From Nemertoderma westbladi (taxonomy: Eukaryota > Xenacoelomorpha > Nemertodermatida > Nemertodermatidae), in assembly GCA_032718475.1 (NCBI GenBank), contig JAUCBJ010002799.1, forward strand, positions 1 to 60,402: 60,402 bases of DNA. The letters are read 5' to 3'. The translations under genes and the position numbers were made by a program. The notes beneath the pieces were generated by a model that did not search any database, was not told where the DNA came from, and worked only from the letters and a program-made list of their open reading frames with translations. This document shows positions 1 through 9,828 of the stretch, one piece after another. The stretch's first letter is position 1. Every line of letters starts with the position of its first letter.

Positions 1-3000
1 GTTCGATGGATGTTGCATGGTTTCCCTTGCTTGGTGCGGTCCACCCGTTCTATTCTCTGCTCTCCTCTGACTTGGGTATATCATTGGGGGTAGCGGCCCC
101 CTCCATATTTCTGTGTCACACGATTTGTTTTCGTCCAAGGGATTCGTTCTCGCTTCTATCGGGGTATATTGTTGATATTGCGATGGGGGAATGTCACCCT
201 GTCCCCCCCCCACCAATATGTTTGGTACTGGGGTTGATGTTAATATATTGGGGCCCATGCATTTATCCGCAATAATTCCCCCCTCCCCTGGGTATATGTT
301 ATAACCTTTGGTGCTGTAGTCATACTGCTGCACTGGTACCGGTATAGGCCTATCAGCTTCTGGCCTACCTACCGGAATGTATTCCGCGACTTCCGGGTCT
401 AATCCCGTTGTCCGCGCTATCCTATCGCCTACGGTGCTCCTGTCAGCATGGCCTACGGTATGTGCAGTAAGGCCTACAGTATGTCCTACAGTCTGTATGT
501 GCTCGGGATCGAAGTTTATTCTTCTCGAATAGTCCTCCCCGCGGCTACCGTATTCTCGATCGGTAGGTACATCCCGACGGAAAGTTTCCCTTCGACCCCC
601 TCTGCTGCTCTCTTCTTCGCGTCGGTACGTCACGTACCTCTCTCTCGGCGCGTAGTGCGCCTCGTCGGGTCGCGTCTCTCCGGGACGACGGCAATCTCCC
701 GTAGTTCGACCCCACCGACTCTCTTCTTCCATCTCAATCACCGACGGCTCACTATCCGTCCTCACTCTTCTATCGTTCGCGGCGATGCTTCTCCTATCAT
801 CTTCTCCTCTTCTTCCCTCAGTGCAGTATTCCCGCTCGTGAGATCTCTCGTTGACCTCCCGGTTAAACTCCACTGTTCTTCTTCTCTCTTCTGATCGGGC
901 TTGACACTCCGTCCGCCCTCTCGCGGCGTCAACCTGCATCTCTCTGCTCGATCGCCCGCCGCTGGGGACACTCGCGGTCCCCCTATTACTTTCCGTCGCC
1001 GTGTGTTGCGGTTTACCTACTTCGGCCCGCGCATTATCCGCCGACGCCTGTGGGACACTCTCTGCCCCCCCCCTCTCGTCACTAACTTCTCGCGGTGGGG
1101 TGCTCGTAGCCCCCCCCCACCCGCCACTTCTAACTTCGGTACCTCTTACTACACTCCTGTACCCTTCTTGTGGGGCGCTCTCCGCCCCCCCCTTCTCGCC
1201 GCTAATCTCACGTGGTGGGGCGCTCGGAGCCCCCCCCCACTCGCCACATCTAACTTCACTATTTCCTACCTCGTCTCTACACTTTTCTCCCGTCGACACA
1301 ACATTTACATTGGGGCTGGGTCCGCTTACCCCCGCCCCTCTCTCCACTACTACCTGGCCTACCAGGCCTACCTCGGGTTGGCCCAACCCCGCTACTTCCG
1401 CCCTACTGACTACGTGGCCTACCAGGCCCACCTCGGGTTGGCTCAACCCCGCCGTCTCCGGTCTACCCACTGCGTGGCCTACCAGGCTCGCCCCGGGTTG
1501 ACTCAACCCCGCCGTCTCCGGCCTACTTACTACGTGGCCTACCAGGCCCTCACCCGCCGGGCTATGTGCGTTGGACACGTCTACATTAATAATACCACTG
1601 TGATTATCCTGCGCACCAAAGCTAGAAACAATATGTTGCGTTATAACAGTATTCGGATTATTTTGTAAAATCGAATTCGGGTTATTATTTAAATTATTTG
1701 GATCATTTTGTGAAATCGAATTCGGATTATTACTTAAATTATTTGGACTATTCTGTATAACTACATCACTAGAATTACTCTGTACGTCAATATTAGAATC
1801 GTTCTGATTTAAAATAATATTATTACTATTAGGTAACGTATTTCCTGCAATAAAAATTTGGTTAGAGTCGTCCAATACAGTATTATTAATATTAGCGTTA
1901 TCTACTGTATTAGTGTTATTACCCCCCCCGCTCGTACGATCACACCAGTTTCGTGTCCGTAGTGTGGTCCCTGTCAGTGGAGTATTAATAAACGTATCCA
2001 CGGCCCCCGGCTCCTCTGAAATGTTCGAGCCTGCCCCTCTCTCAGACACTCCTGCCCGCGCCCGTTCCACCTCGCGCGCGTGTACAGCCGTATACTCTAC
2101 GAATTTGTCTCGCTGTTTCTCTAACTCTATTTGGCCACTCTCCACTCTTGTTACTTTCTCCTTTGACTCTCGTTTTTCCTGCTCGATCAATTCCAGCTCT
2201 CTCCTAATCCCCTCTCTTCTTCTCGCCTTACGCTCTTTGCGTTCACTTTCCTCTCTCGCCTCACGTTTCTCGCGTTCACTTTCCTCTCTCGCCTCTCGTT
2301 TCTCGCGTTCCGCCTCGCGTTTCTCCTCGCGTTCCCTTCGTTCCCTTCTCTCTCTCGCCTCGCGTTCCTCGCGTTCTCTCTCGCGTTCCGCCTCGCGTTT
2401 CTCGCGTTCTGCTTCGCGTTTCTCGCGTTCTGCCTCGCGTTCTCTCTCGCGTTCCCTCTCTTCCCTCAACTCTATCTCCTCACACTCCCTAAGGTTCCTC
2501 GCGGCCCTTTCGCCCCTCTCCCTCAACTCTTTAATCGACACCGTTTCCCTCTCTAGCATCACTCTCCCCTCCTCTAGCCGTCTACCTAGTTCTCTATTCG
2601 CCTCTACCACTACATTGAAACGGTGTCTAGCCTCTATCTCTCTCACCCGTCTTTCTTTTTCGGAGGATGTAACAGACTTATCGGTTGCGACGGATTCCCT
2701 CCGCCTTCCCGACCCGCTGGCTCTCCCCCCCTTTCCGGAACTCCCTCCGACCGACGAGACCGAACCCGCGGGGTCAACCTCGGGTTCGCCCTCCTCTGGT
2801 CTGTTCCAACCTACTGTCTTTATACCCCGGGCATCGATTAAGTATGGCCCTAAGTACACTACCCTAGGTTCTATACTCCCATACCGCCATGAGTCATACA
2901 GTTCCTCGGCGACCCAAGTCGCTCTCTCCTCGGCCAATCCTCTCTGCCCGAAGCGCACTAGATAATATAAATGTCTATTCGACTCACCTAGTCCTAGGTT

Positions 3001-3558
3001 CAGTTTTACCTCGTCTATCCTCTTCCCTTCTCTGGCCTCCTTTATCAGTCTCCGGGTCGCGTTGTAGGCCCGTCGAAGTCGCTCGGAAACCCCGACGTCC
3101 TCGTCGCCGACCCCTCGTCCGTCTCTCCGGGTTCGACGTCGTACCGGCGGCCCCACCGTCGCCGTTCCGGTGGGCCGTGCGTCGCCCTCGGCCTGCGGTT
3201 GGCCGGCGACATCGGTGTCGACATCCCCGTCGTCTCTCCGGGTCCGGCGTCGTACCGTCGGCCCCACCGTCGCCGTCTCGGTGGGCCGTTCGTCGCCCTC
3301 GGCCTGTGGCTGGCCCGCGACGTCGGTATCGACATCCCCGCTGTGTGTCGACTCGTCTCTCTCTTCCTCGAGCCCGATCTCTCTATCCTCCGGCTCGATC
3401 TCTGGTTCCAGGCGGTCCCCCTCTACTCGAATCCCCGGTTCGCCCGGTACGGATGGCTCCGGTGTCGTGGGCGTATATCGCCTGGTCGCGGCCTCGCGGA
3501 TCGTTAGATCGTCGTCGTCCGGGGTCCGCGTGGGTGTCACTTCACCCGACTCGCTCAT
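1..3558 (-). CDS. Giant left-truncated ORF (at least 1186 codons) with chromodomain-like segment; probable LTR-element polyprotein
   Basis: Reading minus-strand triplets from the ATG at 3558-3556 down to base 1, I find no stop codon; the frame leaves the window. Residues 1-66 are acidic and Pro/Glu-rich. A 37-residue unit ending in VRRRTRRD is repeated twice (74-110, 111-147). Residues about 180-226 read like a chromodomain, with YYLVRF, then TW, then EE. Residues about 290-490 are a Glu/Arg/Lys-rich probable coiled coil. About 547-650 is Asn-rich. A 20-residue unit (GLVGH...RPETAGL) is repeated about four times at 667-746, and a 40-residue unit twice at 768-847. A Arg/Glu-rich stretch follows to about 1040. 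No zinc knuckle, protease or reverse transcriptase is reached. The lack of introns and the flush upstream boundary suggest a Gag-like polyprotein of an LTR element. This is inference; a host gene is not excluded. Confidence 0.72.
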   Translation of the reverse strand, partial: MSESGEVTPTRTPDDDDLTIREAATRRYTPTTPEPSVPGEPGIRVEGDRLEPEIEPEDREIGLEEERDESTHSGDVDTDVAGQPQAEGDERPTETATVGPTVRRRTRRDDGDVDTDVAGQPQAEGDARPTGTATVGPPVRRRTRRDGRGVGDEDVGVSERLRRAYNATRRLIKEAREGKRIDEVKLNLGLGESNRHLYYLVRFGQRGLAEERATWVAEELYDSWRYGSIEPRVVYLGPYLIDARGIKTVGWNRPEEGEPEVDPAGSVSSVGGSSGKGGRASGSGRRRESVATDKSVTSSEKERRVREIEARHRFNVVVEANRELGRRLEEGRVMLERETVSIKELRERGERAARNLRECEEIELREEREREREREAEREKREAEREKREAEREREREEREARERRERREREEKREAEREKREAREESEREKREAREESERKERKARRREGIRRELELIEQEKRESKEKVTRVESGQIELEKQRDKFVEYTAVHAREVERARAGVSERGAGSNISEEPGAVDTFINTPLTGTTLRTRNWCDRTSGGGNNTNTVDNANINNTVLDDSNQIFIAGNTLPNSNNIILNQNDSNIDVQSNSSDVVIQNSPNNLSNNPNSISQNDPNNLNNNPNSILQNNPNTVITQHIVSSFGAQDNHSGIINVDVSNAHSPAGEGLVGHVVSRPETAGLSQPGASLVGHAVGRPETAGLSQPEVGLVGHVVSRAEVAGLGQPEVGLVGQVVVERGAGVSGPSPNVNVVSTGEKCRDEVGNSEVRCGEWGGAPSAPPREISGEKGGAESAPQEGYRSVVRGTEVRSGGWGGATSTPPREVSDERGGAESVPQASADNARAEVGKPQHTATESNRGTASVPSGGRSSREMQVDAARGRTECQARSEERRRTVEFNREVNERSHEREYCTEGRRGEDDRRSIAANDRRVRTDSEPSVIEMEEESRWGRTTGDCRRPGETRPDEAHYAPRERYVTYRREEESSRGGRRETFRRDVPTDREYGSRGEDYSRRINFDPEHIQTVGHTVGLTAHTVGHADRSTVGDRIARTTGLDPEVAEYIPVGRPEADRPIPVPVQQYDYSTKGYNIYPGEGGIIADKCMGPNILTSTPVPNILVGGGQGDIPPSQYQQYTPIEARTNPLDENKSCDTEIWRGPLPPMIYPSQRRAENRTGGPHQARETMQHPSN

Positions 3559-4164
3559 CTTTTGTCTGTTGGTGGCTGGTGGTATCTGAGTCTATTAGGC
3601 TAGGGCAGCAGTTGTTATTTAGTTACTGTGACGGGATCATCCGGAGATGAACCCGATTTATCCTGTTTTAGTTCACGCGTCCCCGCCGTGTGAAAGAGTG
3701 TAAGTTGAGGTTACTGTTGTTCGTTATATTGTGATCTTGAGACGTGATATAGATATAGATATAGATTGATGTTATACACTGACGTTCACAGGTTGACGGG
3801 ATGACGGTAACTAAAATCCCGGTACTTCCCTAATTGTAACTTACTGTACCACCAGTAACACTGAGATAACTGAGGTAATATGATTACTGCTTACTGGTTA
3901 TATCGCACGGTGGCCTTATTGCTACTCAATCGGTGCCAGCCCCCCTCTGATTGGTTGCTACCCTTGTTGGCGCCCTTTGAGGTGTTCCCGTTCACCCCAG
4001 CTATTCTCTCCCTTGTCAGGATACTAACCCCTGACCCTTATTGTGTGCTTCTCCTTCCCATTCTGTTGGGGAGACACGAGTTGGTTTGGGACCTAATCTC
4101 GTGTCCCCCAATATTGCTTATTGGCTTAACTTTGTGGAGTATTGGCGGGATTGATTCGCTAACA
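3559..4164 (-). promoter_or_regulatory. Putative 5' LTR and leader of the giant-ORF element
   Basis: Read on the minus strand this segment starts TGTTAGCGAATC at 4164 and ends just before the ATG at 3558. Its start coincides to the base with the point where the neighbouring RTE coding frame is cut, as expected for an LTR terminus (5'-TG). A TATA-like GATATAA lies near 3900, and there is a (GATATA)n-type run around 3750. I could not identify the 3' end of the LTR or a primer-binding site, and the partner LTR lies outside the window. The label is therefore an inference from position and the terminal TG. Confidence 0.45.
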
Positions 4165-5979
4165 TGCTGACGACAGCAGGCAATCATCCCAGGCATGGAA
4201 ATGGATCAATCTGCTTACCGGGCGGAAAAGCCAACCAACCACCAAGGTTAAGGCTGAATCACCAGCTGATCGCCTCAATGGTTGGAAAGCCCACTTTGAA
4301 AAGCTCCTCAATAATGACAGGGTATTGCCTGATAACTTTATAGAAGTAAAAGTGTCTGAGTCTGTACTCCCAGATATTCCCATTGGCGATATCTCCTTTG
4401 CAGAAGTGAAGGCTGCTGCAAAGAGCATTAAGACCAATCGTGCCAGTGGAGTAGATGGTGTTCCCCCTGAGGTCTTTAAAATACCTGAGTGTTTAAAGCT
4501 CATCTATCCCATCATAGTAGACATGTACCGAACAACAAGAGTCCCACAAGAAATGAAAACAAATAAGTTGGTGCCAGTTCCCAAGAAGGGCAACCTAACA
4601 CTCTATGGTTCTTTTCGGAGAATCTCATTGATCTCGATTGCTGCAAAGCTATACAATAGGATTCTATTAAATCGCATCAGGGATCCCATTGAGAGACTGC
4701 TCCGTGGAAATCAGAATGGGTTCCGTAAATGTCGTGGGACCATGGAGCCCATTTTGGCACTTAGAAGGATAATTGAAGAATTATCAAAAAAGAAAGACAG
4801 GCATCTGGCTGTTATCTTTGTTGACTTCTTCAAGGCCTTTGATTCAGTCTCTCGCTCACGTATGTTCAGCATACTTTCATTATATGGGATTCCTGATGAA
4901 ATTATTGCAGCAATCAGATCAGTATACGATGGTTCGACAACATTTGTGTCTACTGTTGACGGTGACACAGAACCATTTGAAGTGTTATGGGGCGTCCTCC
5001 AAGGAGACACACATGCACCATTCTTGTTCATTATTGTGGTTGACTATGTTCTACGAATGTCCTTAGATCATCATAATGATGATGGGGTGATGATAACTCC
5101 ACCTACTGGCTCCAGAAGACGAGGAAATCCTGCCAAGTACCTAACTGATCTAGACTTTGCTGATGACTTAGGAGTACTCTCAGAATCATTAGAGGGAGCC
5201 CAACGGCTCCTCAGCTCATTAGAACATGCTGCTTCTAGTGTTGGTCTTTTTATTAACTCCAGAAAGACCAAAATTCTGACAGTTAACTTTGAAAGTCCTC
5301 AGCAAGTCTCTGATCGGATGAGCATAAGCTCAAAGGATGGTATGCTTGAGCATGTGGACGACTTCTGTTACCTGGGATCATGGATCCGGAAGTCAGGTGA
5401 GGACCTTCGCATACGTAAGGGAAAGGCATGGGCAGCCTTGAATAGGCTTTCCAGGATTTGGAAGTCACCGAGAATTAATCGGAAACTTAAGGTCCGATTA
5501 TTTAGAGCAGCAGTAGTTCCAGTACTCCTCTATGGGAGTCCATGCTGGGCTCTAACTGCTGAGGACACCAAATCTCTGGATGGCACATTCACAAGAATGC
5601 TACGCCGGGTTCATTGTGTCAAGTACAATGCACACATCTCCAACCAGACACTATATAACATTGGAGGTGTCTCATTGGTTCCCCCAAGCTTGACACTAGA
5701 ACAAAATCGCCTCCGCTTTGCAGGACATTGCTTTCGCCCTGAGGACCAGCCAGTGCATAATCTTGTACTTTGGCAGCCTCATGGAGTGAATAAGCATGGT
5801 GGACAGCCCATGACTTTCTTGAGACGCATCTTAAAGGACACTGGCCTTAAAGATGCGGATGATCTAGCAAATGTCATGGGTGATAGGGAGTTGTGGCGGT
5901 GCAATTTTGTTGACAAGCCGGCACAGCATTCTTAAAAATGCAGCTGCAATGCAGCATGCCGATCCTAGTAGTAGTAGTA
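4165..5979 (+). mobile_element. RTE-like non-LTR retrotransposon, copy 1 (5'-truncated)
   Basis: This copy lacks the endonuclease half and starts inside the linker before the reverse transcriptase. It ends in a short 3' UTR (TGCAATGCAGCATGCCGATC) and a (TAG)n tail. Short tandem tails are typical of the RTE group. The same 3' end recurs at 7650, 23690, 30400 and 41380, which defines a family in this genome. Copy 2 follows immediately after the tail. The left edge is exactly the start of the putative LTR, so this copy was probably cut by that element and not truncated during its own integration. Confidence 0.85.
4166..5935 (+). CDS. RTE-like reverse transcriptase ORF, intact but missing its N-terminus
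   Basis: The frame is open for 589 codons from the left boundary to TAA at 5933. Its start lies outside this copy; the TTG at 4325 is only an internal codon. Visible reverse transcriptase blocks, in order, are NRASGVDGVPPE, PVPKKG, GFRK, VIFVDFFKAFDS (motif A, first catalytic Asp, near 4815-4850), GVLQGDT, and LDFADDLG (motif C, FADD, 5156-5167). A thumb/C-terminal region with YLGSWI and RLRFAGHCFR follows. The family copies target DNA by reverse transcription of its own RNA. Other copies here read GDTLAPF where this one has GDTHAPF. With no endonuclease domain it cannot be autonomous as it stands, though the frame has no stop, which suggests recent arrival. Confidence 0.9.
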   Translation, partial: ADDSRQSSQAWKWINLLTGRKSQPTTKVKAESPADRLNGWKAHFEKLLNNDRVLPDNFIEVKVSESVLPDIPIGDISFAEVKAAAKSIKTNRASGVDGVPPEVFKIPECLKLIYPIIVDMYRTTRVPQEMKTNKLVPVPKKGNLTLYGSFRRISLISIAAKLYNRILLNRIRDPIERLLRGNQNGFRKCRGTMEPILALRRIIEELSKKKDRHLAVIFVDFFKAFDSVSRSRMFSILSLYGIPDEIIAAIRSVYDGSTTFVSTVDGDTEPFEVLWGVLQGDTHAPFLFIIVVDYVLRMSLDHHNDDGVMITPPTGSRRRGNPAKYLTDLDFADDLGVLSESLEGAQRLLSSLEHAASSVGLFINSRKTKILTVNFESPQQVSDRMSISSKDGMLEHVDDFCYLGSWIRKSGEDLRIRKGKAWAALNRLSRIWKSPRINRKLKVRLFRAAVVPVLLYGSPCWALTAEDTKSLDGTFTRMLRRVHCVKYNAHISNQTLYNIGGVSLVPPSLTLEQNRLRFAGHCFRPEDQPVHNLVLWQPHGVNKHGGQPMTFLRRILKDTGLKDADDLANVMGDRELWRCNFVDKPAQHS

Positions 5980-7656
5980 TCTCCTTTGCAGAAGTGAAGG
6001 CTGCTGCATAGAGCATTAAGACCAATCATGCCAGTGGAGTAGATGGTGTTCCCCCCGAGGTCTTTAAAATACCGGAGTGTTTAAAGCTCATCTATCCCAT
6101 CATAGTAGACATGTACCGAACAACAAGAGTCCCACAAGAAATGAAAACAAATAAGTTGGTGCCAGTTCCCAAGAAGGGCAACCTAACACTCTATGGTTCT
6201 TTTTGGTGAATCTCTTTGGTCTCGATTGCTGCAAAGCTATACAATAGAATTCTATTAAATCGCATCAGGGATCCCATTGAGAGACTGCTCCATGGAAATC
6301 AGAATGGGTTCCGTAAAGGTCGTGGGACCATGGAGCCCATTTTGGCACTTAGAAGGATAATTGAAGAGTTATCAAAAAAGAAAGACAGGCATCTTGGCTG
6401 TTATCTTTGTTGACTTCTTCAAGGCCTTTGATTCAGTCTCTCGCTCACGTATGTTCAGCATACTTTCATTATATGGGATTCCTGATGAAATTATTGCAGC
6501 ATTCAGATCATAAAAGATGGTTCGACAACATTTGTGTCTACTGTTGACGGTGACACAGAACCATTTGAATTGTTATGGGGCGTCCTCCAGGGAGACACAT
6601 TCTTGTTCATAATTGTGGTTGACTATGTTCTGCGCATGTCCTTAGATCATCATAATGATGATGGGGTGATGATAACTCCAACTACTGGCTCCAGAAGTCG
6701 AGGAAATCCTGCCAAGTACCTAACTGATCTATACTTTGCTGATGATTTAGGAGTACTCTCAGAATCCCTAGTGGGAGCCCAACGGCTCCTCATCTCATTA
6801 GAACATGCTGCTTCTAGTGTTAGTCTTTTTATTAACCCCAGAAAGACCAAAATTTTGACAGTTAACTTTGAAAGTCCTCAGCAAGTCTCTGATCGGATGA
6901 GCATAAGCTCAGAGGATGGTATGCTTGAGCATGTGGACGACTTCTGTTACCTGGGATCATGGATCCGGAAATCAGGTGAGGACCTTCGAATACGTAAGGG
7001 AAAGGCATGGGCAGCATTGAATAGGTTTTCCAGGATTTGGAAGTCACCGATAATTAATTGGAAACTTAAGGTCCGATTATTTAGAGCAGCAGTAGTTCCA
7101 GTACTCCTCTATGGGAGTCCTACTACTACTACTACTACTACTAGGATCGGCATGCTGCATTGCAGCTAAATTTTTAAGAATGCTGTGCCGGCTTATCGAC
7201 AAAATTAGAGCCCAGCATGGGAGTCCATGCTGGGCTCTAACTGCTGAGGACACCAAATCTCTGGATGGCACATTCACAAGAATGCTACGCCGGGTTCATT
7301 GTGTCAAGTACAATGCACACATCTCCAACCAGACACTATATAACATTGGAGGTCTTCTCATTGGTTCCCGCAAGCTTGAAACTAGAACAAAATTGCCTCT
7401 GATTGCAGGACATGTGCAGTGAGGACCAGCCAGTGCATAATCTTGTACTTTGGCAGCCTCATGGAGTGAATAAGCATGGTGGACAGCCCATGACTTTCTT
7501 GAGACGCATCGTAAAGGACACTGGTCTTGAAGATGCGGATGATCTAGCAAATGTCATGGGTGATAGGGAGTTGTGGCAGCGCAATTTTGTCGGCAAGCCG
7601 GCACAGCATTCTTAAAAATGCAGCTGCAATGCAGCATGCCGATCCTAGTAGTAGTA
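5980..7656 (+). pseudogene. RTE-like retrotransposon, copy 2 (broken)
   Basis: This copy begins directly after the (TAG)n tail of copy 1, at the position matching base 4390 there, so the two are head to tail. It covers the reverse transcriptase from NRASGVDG onward. It carries an early TAG where copy 1 has AAG (6008-6010) and a TGA near 6208. There are frameshifts near 6393 and 6510, a small deletion around 6597 that removes part of GDTLAP, and further indels near 7350-7420. It is interrupted at 7120 by a nested insertion. It ends with the family 3' UTR and (TAG)n at 7656. FADD is still readable near 6735. Confidence 0.85.
7121..7216 (-). mobile_element. Nested 96-base RTE 3'-end insertion inside copy 2
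   Basis: The minus strand here holds only the last ~85 bases of the RTE family, with its tail seen as (TAC/CTA)n at 7121-7142. It is flanked by a perfect 10-base target duplication, ATGGGAGTCC, at 7111-7120 and 7217-7226. The last ten inserted bases (7207-7216) are an inverted copy of the target downstream (7229-7238). This gives a 12-base-arm palindrome across the junction, a sign of a fold-back or filler event at the 5' end of the insertion. Confidence 0.85.
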
Positions 7657-7721
7657 CCGGTAGCATAATATTTTTGTATTTGTATTTGTAACTTATGTAC
7701 CTACATTGTGCGGGTATTGTT

Positions 7722-8042
7722 GCGCTATGGGATTAAACTTGCATATATTGTGAACATTATCCGCGCTATGGGATTAAACTTGCATATATTGTGAACATTA
7801 TCCGCGCTATGGGATTAAACTTGCATATATTGTGAACATTATCCGCGCTATGGGATTAAACTTGCATATATTGTGAACATTATCCGCGCTATGGGATTAA
7901 ACTTGCATATATTGTGAACATTATCCGCGCTATGGGATTAAACTTGCATATATTGTGAACATTATCCGCGCTATGGGATTAAACTTGCATATATTGTGAA
8001 CATTATCCGCGCTATGGGATTAAACTTGCATATATATTGTGC
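7722..8042. repeat. Tandem array, 41-base unit, eight copies
   Basis: The motif GCGCTATGGGATTAAACTTG starts at 7722, 7763, 7804, 7845, 7886, 7927, 7968 and 8009, an exact 41-base period with nearly identical units. The last copy has an extra AT and runs into single-copy DNA. A diverged sister of the unit's end (GCATAT.TTGTGCAACTACT) appears again near 8130. There are no spacers between units, so it is a minisatellite. Confidence 0.95.
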
Positions 8043-8049
8043 AACTACT

Positions 8050-9770
8050 CACAAATTCAGTATTTAAGGAGACAAAAGGGAAAACAATGTGTTTATACTG
8101 ATGGCTTTAGCGTCTCATTGCGGATATTCTCGCATATCTTGTGCAACTACTACGCATACAGGATTAATTCATGCCACAATATTATCTAGGATTTAGTGGA
8201 AAGTGGAACAACGCTTTTGTAATTAGAAGTTGCCGAGCAACAAACACAGTGTTATGAAGTGCAAGCTATTCACACGCATTGCATAAAATAACAAATTACC
8301 ATTTGCTGGTTTGTCCTTTTTGCATGTTGAGTCTAAAACGGATAAATATTTTGTTATTTATGTTAAATTATATTTTTAGAATGAACATTGAAAAAATTAA
8401 TAAATATAAAAATTGTGATCAAAATTCTACTCAAAATAACAAACAGGACAAAAATGTCTCTGTAGATATAATGATTGAAATGGAGAAGTTAAGATTCTAT
8501 CAACCAGCACTTTCTAGAAACAATAATGGTTCTTAGAAATCTGAGTTGAATTATATTTTTTTATGAATAATTATGATAATTTTATTGGTTCATGATAATA
8601 ATGATAATTTGGTTGTTTGTAAATTGAAATAGAATGTCACTATATTTTTTCTGACTAATTAAATCGTTATATTCCTGATAATACTCGCGATTATGACATT
8701 TCAATGCCGGATTCAATTCGTAGTATAGAGGCGGTTCTGCTAAAATTAAATTGAGTTTTCTGCTAAGATTACAACGTTGACGGCTATGATCAGACTAATG
8801 TAAGTTTCCTCCAGTATTCCCCCAGATTAAGGATTAAATTGTTTACAGTCAAGAGCTGAGAATGGCGATTTAGCAATTGTATAATTAAGTCTGGCAGACA
8901 ATTGTTGTACCTCCATTGTAATAGCTTCTAGCAGAAAATATTTGTGAAATAATGTGGAATAATGTGGAATAATGGCTCGGGAGATTAAACTCTATTTCCA
9001 TATTCTATGTTTTGTAATTTCAAACATTCTGCTTTGCTCAAAATAGGATTGGGGGCAAATGGTTTGTCTAGAAACAATTGAATAAGAGTAACAAGGTGCT
9101 CTGAATCGAATGATGTGGTTTGTATTTTTGTTAAAACAAAACATTATTGCAATTCAAACAACAATAAATCTTGAATTCAACATCATCAGTGGAATGGAGT
9201 TAGAATTAAATAAACTAAATCCACAAATCCAGTTTTCGAAAATACAATCTTCTCTCAATCCTCTTCTCTGGAATTCCCTCTCTATCCGCGATAGCAGTAA
9301 TAAGATGCATTTCAAAAAACAAGTAAAAAGAATCTTTTTTCTGGGTCGTGATAATAATAAATATTTTCTATCTTTTTGTTTTTAACAAATTTTTGGCAAG
9401 AAAATTTTTGAATTTGGAAATTTCTTATAATGCAAAGGTTGAAAAATTATTTAATTTTTCAATCATCTTTTATATCTCACTTCTTAAATGTTTTCCGCGT
9501 TTTTTGAGTATTCAGTATCCCATAAGGTATATATCTCAGTGCATTCTCTCAGTTATAAATTTATCATGACAATCTACAGTAAAGGTAAACAGATTAATAG
9601 TTTAATCCCAGCTATATCGTACATGCCGCAACCTACTATGCTCGTGTTTTCTCTTGAAATGGATCACCCGTATCTCACCTGTTCTCCGTGTTTCCTCCTC
9701 TTATAGGAATATGGTAAGGCTACACTAGCTTTGCTATAGCCAAATCATGTTCCTTTGTCATAACATTTTT
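8050..9770. other. Gene-free AT-rich stretch
   Basis: I see only short ORFs with no recognisable domain and strongly AT-biased sequence. No repeat family from elsewhere in the window was recognised here. Confidence 0.5.
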
Positions 9771-9775
9771 GTTTT

Positions 9776-9828
9776 TTGTATTTTGGGTGCTTGTTCTGAG
9801 GAAACATTAAACTTAAACTTAAACTTAA
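9776..9828 (+). repeat. Probable LINE/SINE 3' end with (TTAAAC)n tail
   Basis: The segment ends in GAGGAAACATTAAACTTAAACTTAAACTT, a short hexamer tail preceded by a T/G-rich stretch. Such tails are typical of CR1/L2-type 3' ends. There is no coding remnant next to it, so the family assignment is a guess. Confidence 0.35.

Noticed and set aside
1913-3650. Long plus-strand Ser/Arg-rich ORFs (350 and 253 codons) resembling SR proteins
   Set aside because: They are the antisense of the Glu/Arg-rich coiled coil and repeats of the minus-strand giant ORF, which is open over a much longer stretch and has domain-like content.
7722-8042. Possible CRISPR-like array
   Set aside because: The units are contiguous with no variable spacers, and the genome is eukaryotic.
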